Shown here piece after piece: positions 5,973 to 10,073 of a DNA stretch of 10,073 nucleotides. The stretch lies in the NCBI GenBank assembly GCA_947461335.1, contig CANHLB010000045.1, forward strand, positions 1 to 10,073, in the 5' to 3' direction. The position numbers were made by a program, and so were the translations under genes. The stretch is from Burkholderiaceae bacterium (GTDB taxonomy: Bacteria; Pseudomonadota; Gammaproteobacteria; Burkholderiales; Burkholderiaceae). Each line of letters begins with the position of its first letter. The stretch's first letter is position 1. A model generated the notes under the pieces. It was not told the origin of the DNA. It saw nothing but the letters and a program-made list of their open reading frames with translations, and made no database searches.

Positions 5973-8900
5973 TCAATCCCCAACCACTACAAAAGGAGCC
6001 CAAAACAAGGGGTGAGCATAAGCGTACTTCATATTAGCGCCTTCCCTCATGCCACCTTGGTCAATTTGATTTAGCATTGCCTGCCTTAGGAGCTCGGCCT
6101 TGCTGGTACCTTGGGCTTTTTGCTGACTTTTAAAGAGGTCTGTCATTAGGGTTCTAGAAGCAACTGAATCTACCGGCCAGTTCGACACTAGGAGTGCTTT
6201 TGCGCCCGCAAAGAAGAAAGCTCTCCCTAATCCAGAGACTGCTTCAGAGCCAGCACCGTCGCCCGCCGCTGTATTACAAGCAGAGAGTACTACCCAGTCG
6301 GCATCCAACTTTAAAGTTAGTACTTTGTCCATCGTTAAGAGGCCATCATCTTTATCACCCGTTACATCAGGAGACGATAGCGCTAGCGCTGGTTGAGTCA
6401 GGCCATTGAGCTCTCCTGGCACCAAGCCATGAGTAGAAAACATGATGACTTTGCGATCTGATAAATCCATTGAAGTTACCTGCTTCACGCTAGCTTGCTT
6501 ATGCAAAAAAATATCGCTAGGCTGAGCGCCAACTACTTTAGCAATTTCTTCAATTTCCAAACTAGTATCTGGCAAACGTGGAAGCAGGGCCAACTCTGCC
6601 GAACTCACTCCAGAAGTCTTAGGTGCACTTCTTAATTTCAAAGGCGTGCCCCTTGTAGCAAGCTGTGTTGAAGAACTTTTTTGAGCGCTCTTTTCCTGAG
6701 TACTGCTGAAGTAGGGGTCACCAAAACCAACGAAATTCTTTAGATTAGGGTTGCCCTCCGGAAGACTTCTTAAGGCCGTGAGAGCGGTGACTGAAGGCAC
6801 CTGAGCAACTGCGATATCTCTCGTAAGCCATGGAACTGACTTATAACCAGCGAAAGCAATTGCCCCACCTTTGGCCGGCTGATTTGTTGCTCGAGTTACT
6901 AGCAACGATATTGGCAACTGACCCAGTTCTGCATGAGGGACAACTAACATGATTTTTTTGCCTTTAAAGCTTGCCTCTACAGGCGCTAAAATTTCTTGAT
7001 AAAGCTTATATGCCAACACCACATCAAATGGAGGAATTTCATCGATTGTTGATACTCCAGGATCGAGCGCTTTCCGCAATTGTGCCACTTCCTTAGCCAT
7101 TTGAATGCGGCCAATTGGTAGTTGTGAAAACTGCGCTCCTTGCTTGCTGATAGCCCAAACATACCCAGTATTTTCAGAAAAATACCACGATACAAGAACC
7201 TCATCAGCTTTCAATAACTTCTGGGTTCGCTCAATTGAAGCGGGCTTAGGCTCAACTAGCTCCGCATAGTCAGGAAACTTTTTCTCAATCTCTTTTTTAA
7301 GCGCTTCACGCTGTGACTTAAATGTCTCTATATCAGATCGAATCTTGCCTTGAACTGCAGGCAATTGCTGATCGGGAGATGCTGAACGCAAACCGGTTAA
7401 TAATTCTGAAAGGGCATTGATCCGCCTCTGCAAATCTTGCTCCTGCCGCGCAAGTCCGGCCAATTGTGGATCTTTAATGCTTGCTCGAGCAGCACTGGCA
7501 GTCAGAGCTCTTTGAACTCCGCTACCCCTAGCAATATCTGCAACCTGAAAAGCCTGTGCTGCTGAAGATAAAGCTTGTGTAGGATCTGTTTTTGCAGTGT
7601 GCGCCAATGAGGCTAAATAACTTTCCAATAAAAAAGTCATTCTTTGTTGCTGTTTAATGCTGCTGGTATCATTTTCAACATCATTTCGGGCTTGATTAAT
7701 CAAAATAGGCATAGATGCTTTATATGCAGCATCTGCCTGAGACCATTTATTTTCTGCTTGTAAACTTGCCGCATCAAATGCCAGAATCATAGCCAATCGT
7801 GGAGAGTTTTTATCAGAGGAGAGTTCCTGCCTCTTAAGCATAGTGCCCACCATCTCATTAGCCTGGTTAAACTTACCAGTCTTGAGCATAGCCAAAACCC
7901 AATCAAGATCTCCAAATTGATAGCTTTTTGCAATCTCTGGGTCTGTTTTAATTCCAGCAGCCATTTCCTCAAAAACTTGAGTTGCCTCTGCATATTTTCC
8001 ATCCGCTACAAGCGCAGAACCTAAGGATCTCTGTGCCAGAGCCAGCGTACTGTTAGCACCTGATGCGCCGGCAGCTTTAACGGTACTTACTGCTAATCTT
8101 GATAGAAGAACGGCTTCAGAGTATCTTCCCTGTTCATTAACAACGACAGCAAGACCTCTTAAACCGCGAGCAACCTCTATAGAGTTTGAACCAAAACTTG
8201 ACAGAGAAAGAGTGATTGATTTTCGGGCGTAGAACTCAGCATCAATTAATTTTCCCTGTCTTAATAAAACACTAGATAGATTTAATTCACGGTTAGCTAT
8301 TTGAGTAACATAAATACGTGGATTATTTGAGGCATCAGCAGTGGATCTAACATCGTCCCCAACAACATCAATTTTTGATGGGCTATTTTTAACTTTTTGA
8401 TACTGCATCTCAAGCAAATGTAGTGTTTTTCTAAGGGACCGTTCACTCTCTAACCATTGACCCTGACCGGAGAAATAAATTCCCCGAGCGCCCTCATATG
8501 AAGCCTCCCAATTAGGCCCAAGCTCCATATATCCTCGAGACCTTTTTAAACTATTTAGGGTGCTTTCCATAGTCTCAAGTTCTTTTTTTGCCGCCTCAAA
8601 ATTTCCAGAATTCACATAATATGTAACTAGCAGCCTACCCATCGTCATTTGAAAGCCGTTCAAATTGGGTAAAGCCGATAATTGATACGCTTGAGCTTTT
8701 TGAATAAGGGAAATAGCAGCAGACTGCTTGCCAACAGAATTTTCTAGCACACTTAAATTAATCAGATCATTTAAGTGCAAGCGTGGATTAGTGGATGGAT
8801 ACTTATTTACTGCTATCTCTAAATTTTTTAGAGCCTCGCCAGTATTTCCTAGGTCCTCAAAGGCTGCTGATCTTCTAGTATAAAAGTGATTCAGGACTTC

Positions 8901-9134
8901 GTTATCTTGTGATGCTGGCAATGGTGATGCTACTATCTTTTTTGCACGCTCGACAATAGCTAGATCTGGTTTGGTTTGCTCCACCAGCCTGAGGATGTCT
9001 TTAATATCTCTAGGTGGAGCTTTAATATTCTCAATATTCACTTCTTCCTTGGTAGTTGTTGCCAAGGAAGCGGCTGGGAGAGAGAAAATTCCACAGCCAA
9101 TCAAGAATGACGAGATTAAAGCATGCCTTCGCAT
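5973..9134 (-). CDS. Exported TPR-CHAT caspase-like peptidase, 1053 residues
   Basis: A signal peptide covers about residues 1-25 (basic MRRH, hydrophobic core, LPAASLA). Residues about 75-560 are helical repeats of TPR type, for example GNTGEALKNLEIAVNKYP near 96-113, GRYSEAVLLSRLAVS near 336-350 and GKYAEATQVFEEM near 379-391. A coiled-coil-like stretch follows (about 560-620). The CHAT domain (caspase HetF-associated, clan CD peptidases) fills about 640-1053. It contains VVPHAELGQLPISLL, then FSTHGL with candidate catalytic His902, VVLSACNTAAGDG with candidate catalytic Cys953, and the typical end HPLFWAPFVVVGD. Both catalytic residues are present, so it should be an active cysteine peptidase. 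Residues about 808-850 form a Ser/Thr/Lys-rich linker inside the domain and contain LATRG. The ATG has an AGAGGA ribosome site. It is the first gene of the four-gene block. Target and biological role are unknown. Confidence 0.92.
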   Translation of the reverse strand: MRRHALISSFLIGCGIFSLPAASLATTTKEEVNIENIKAPPRDIKDILRLVEQTKPDLAIVERAKKIVASPLPASQDNEVLNHFYTRRSAAFEDLGNTGEALKNLEIAVNKYPSTNPRLHLNDLINLSVLENSVGKQSAAISLIQKAQAYQLSALPNLNGFQMTMGRLLVTYYVNSGNFEAAKKELETMESTLNSLKRSRGYMELGPNWEASYEGARGIYFSGQGQWLESERSLRKTLHLLEMQYQKVKNSPSKIDVVGDDVRSTADASNNPRIYVTQIANRELNLSSVLLRQGKLIDAEFYARKSITLSLSSFGSNSIEVARGLRGLAVVVNEQGRYSEAVLLSRLAVSTVKAAGASGANSTLALAQRSLGSALVADGKYAEATQVFEEMAAGIKTDPEIAKSYQFGDLDWVLAMLKTGKFNQANEMVGTMLKRQELSSDKNSPRLAMILAFDAASLQAENKWSQADAAYKASMPILINQARNDVENDTSSIKQQQRMTFLLESYLASLAHTAKTDPTQALSSAAQAFQVADIARGSGVQRALTASAARASIKDPQLAGLARQEQDLQRRINALSELLTGLRSASPDQQLPAVQGKIRSDIETFKSQREALKKEIEKKFPDYAELVEPKPASIERTQKLLKADEVLVSWYFSENTGYVWAISKQGAQFSQLPIGRIQMAKEVAQLRKALDPGVSTIDEIPPFDVVLAYKLYQEILAPVEASFKGKKIMLVVPHAELGQLPISLLVTRATNQPAKGGAIAFAGYKSVPWLTRDIAVAQVPSVTALTALRSLPEGNPNLKNFVGFGDPYFSSTQEKSAQKSSSTQLATRGTPLKLRSAPKTSGVSSAELALLPRLPDTSLEIEEIAKVVGAQPSDIFLHKQASVKQVTSMDLSDRKVIMFSTHGLVPGELNGLTQPALALSSPDVTGDKDDGLLTMDKVLTLKLDADWVVLSACNTAAGDGAGSEAVSGLGRAFFFAGAKALLVSNWPVDSVASRTLMTDLFKSQQKAQGTSKAELLRQAMLNQIDQGGMREGANMKYAYAHPLFWAPFVVVGD

Positions 9135-9177
9135 GGGATTCCTCTAGTTTTTATAAGGGATATATTAGCTCAAAACT

Positions 9178-9196
9178 AGCATCTATAAAAGATGCT
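9178..9196. terminator. Hairpin between hldD and the CHAT gene
   Basis: AGCATCT (9178-9184) and AGATGCT (9190-9196) form a perfect 7-bp stem with a five-base loop. On the plus strand a run of Ts follows directly (to 9200), as in an intrinsic terminator. On the minus strand, the direction of hldD and the CHAT gene, the stem is followed by the less ideal AGTTTTGAG. It lies about 10 bases past the hldD stop, where an hldD terminator would be expected. Weak U-richness on that side means some read-through into the CHAT gene is possible. The AT-rich 40 bases between this hairpin and the CHAT start could hold a promoter (a TATAAA lies there), but no convincing -35 is seen. Confidence 0.45.
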
Positions 9197-9205
9197 TTTT
9201 ATCGC

Positions 9206-10073
9206 TTAAAGGGGATTGGCTAAGAATCCTAAATTTGCCTCTAGCCACTCAATATATCGACCTACACCTTGTTCAACATCTAAGAAGGGTTCTGTGTAGC
9301 CTGCAGCACGAAGTTTTGTGAGGTCTGCTTGAGTAAAGCATTGATACTTTCCTCTGAGCGCATCCGGAAATGGGATGTACTCAATGGCTTTTTCTTTCAC
9401 TAATTCTTGTAGGGTGGCTGCTTGCGCTTTATCAAGCTTACGCATGGCATTAGCGACTGCATGCGCAACATCATTAAAGGGTTGTGCACGGCCACTACCT
9501 AAATTAAAGATTCCGCTAATTTCTGGGTGATCAAAGAAAAAGAGATTTACTTTAACAACGTCTTCTACAGAAACAAAGTCACGACTTTGCTCACCTGGGC
9601 CATAACCACCATACTCACCAAACAGTTTGACATGGCCATTAGCCTTGTACTGGTGATATTGATGAAAGGCGACTGATGCCATGCGACCTTTGTGAGACTC
9701 GCGCGGTCCATAGACATTGAAATAACGAAAACCAACCACTTGTGCAGTATTCGCCTTTTCAGCAAAGCGCTTGCGCATCACTTGATCAAATAAGAACTTG
9801 GAGTAGCCGTAGATATTGAGCGGCTTTTCATGTTCACGGCTTTCAACGAACACATCTGATCCACCATAGGTGGCAGCTGAAGAGGCGTAAAGCAGTTGTA
9901 CTTTTTGCGCAGTGCAGATATCTAACAAATCCATGGTGTAGCGATAATTATTCGCCATCATGAAAATGCCATCGGTTTCCATAGTGTCAGAGCAAGCGCC
10001 CTCATGAAAAATGGCCTTTACCTTGCCAAACTTGCCGCTTCTAAATGCTTCCAGAAACTCATTTTTATCTAAG
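9206..10073 (-). CDS. hldD: ADP-L-glycero-D-manno-heptose 6-epimerase, N-terminus missing
   Basis: HldD (RfaD) epimerises ADP-D-glycero-beta-D-manno-heptose to the L-glycero form, the donor for the LPS inner core, in the cytoplasm. The frame stays open to the right edge, giving 288 residues; a methionine at 9982 is internal, because the upstream residues [11 protein letters not shown] match the family just before METDG. In fragment numbering, SSAATYGG (64-71) and YGYSK (88-92) carry the SDR-type Ser and Tyr/Lys, and [20 protein letters not shown] holds the second catalytic Lys (about 128). [35 protein letters not shown] and LRAAGY are further family signatures. The missing part is the NADP-binding GxxGxxG start. 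The short piece present is unremarkable. Confidence 0.96.
   Translation of the reverse strand, partial: LDKNEFLEAFRSGKFGKVKAIFHEGACSDTMETDGIFMMANNYRYTMDLLDICTAQKVQLLYASSAATYGGSDVFVESREHEKPLNIYGYSKFLFDQVMRKRFAEKANTAQVVGFRYFNVYGPRESHKGRMASVAFHQYHQYKANGHVKLFGEYGGYGPGEQSRDFVSVEDVVKVNLFFFDHPEISGIFNLGSGRAQPFNDVAHAVANAMRKLDKAQAATLQELVKEKAIEYIPFPDALRGKYQCFTQADLTKLRAAGYTEPFLDVEQGVGRYIEWLEANLGFLANPL

Noticed and set aside
9206..9982. hldD starting at the methionine at 9982
   Set aside because: The frame is open upstream to the window edge and encodes family-typical sequence (FHEGACSDT), so that methionine is internal.

Overview
The window looks like a chromosomal segment from a Gram-negative betaproteobacterium with moderately low GC, most like Polynucleobacter or a close relative in the Burkholderiaceae. 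This rests on the protein flavour and on the neighbourhood hldD / comEA-like / cysM / mltB, recalled from family knowledge and not searched. An LPS heptose epimerase, a lytic-transglycosylase lipoprotein and several signal peptides all point to an outer membrane. The window is almost fully coding, with no intergenic gap above about 135 bases. I see no rRNA, tRNA, CRISPR array, insertion sequence or phage gene.

Layout, left to right. Bases 1-164 hold the start of an acyl-CoA synthetase (minus strand, running off the left edge). Next is a zinc-dependent histone-deacetylase-like amidohydrolase (197-1117, minus). A short divergent gap leads to mltB (plus strand, to 2466), whose stop codon shares a TTAA palindrome with the stop of convergent cysM (2463-3374, minus). 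A small exported helix-hairpin-helix protein of the ComEA type follows (3416-3841, minus). At the right edge is hldD (9206-10073, minus, missing its N-terminus). The flanking genes are housekeeping functions: cysteine synthesis, murein turnover and LPS inner core.

Between comEA and hldD is a compact minus-strand four-gene block (9134 down to 3973). In transcription order it encodes an exported 1053-residue TPR-CHAT protease-like protein, a small exported Ig-like protein, a membrane protein with an N-terminal zinc ribbon and four predicted membrane helices, and an exported alpha/beta-hydrolase. The last three genes overlap (ATGA, then 11 nt with a TTG start). The block has a hairpin at its upstream edge and a good intrinsic terminator at its downstream edge. 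It looks like an accessory cassette and is the strongest candidate for an undescribed system.

My working reading is that the CHAT peptidase acts in the cell envelope, with the Ig-like protein as a candidate partner or substrate. Both carry LATRG in linker regions, and some relatives of CHAT peptidases cut after arginine. The role of the membrane zinc-ribbon protein and of the hydrolase is not shown by the sequence.
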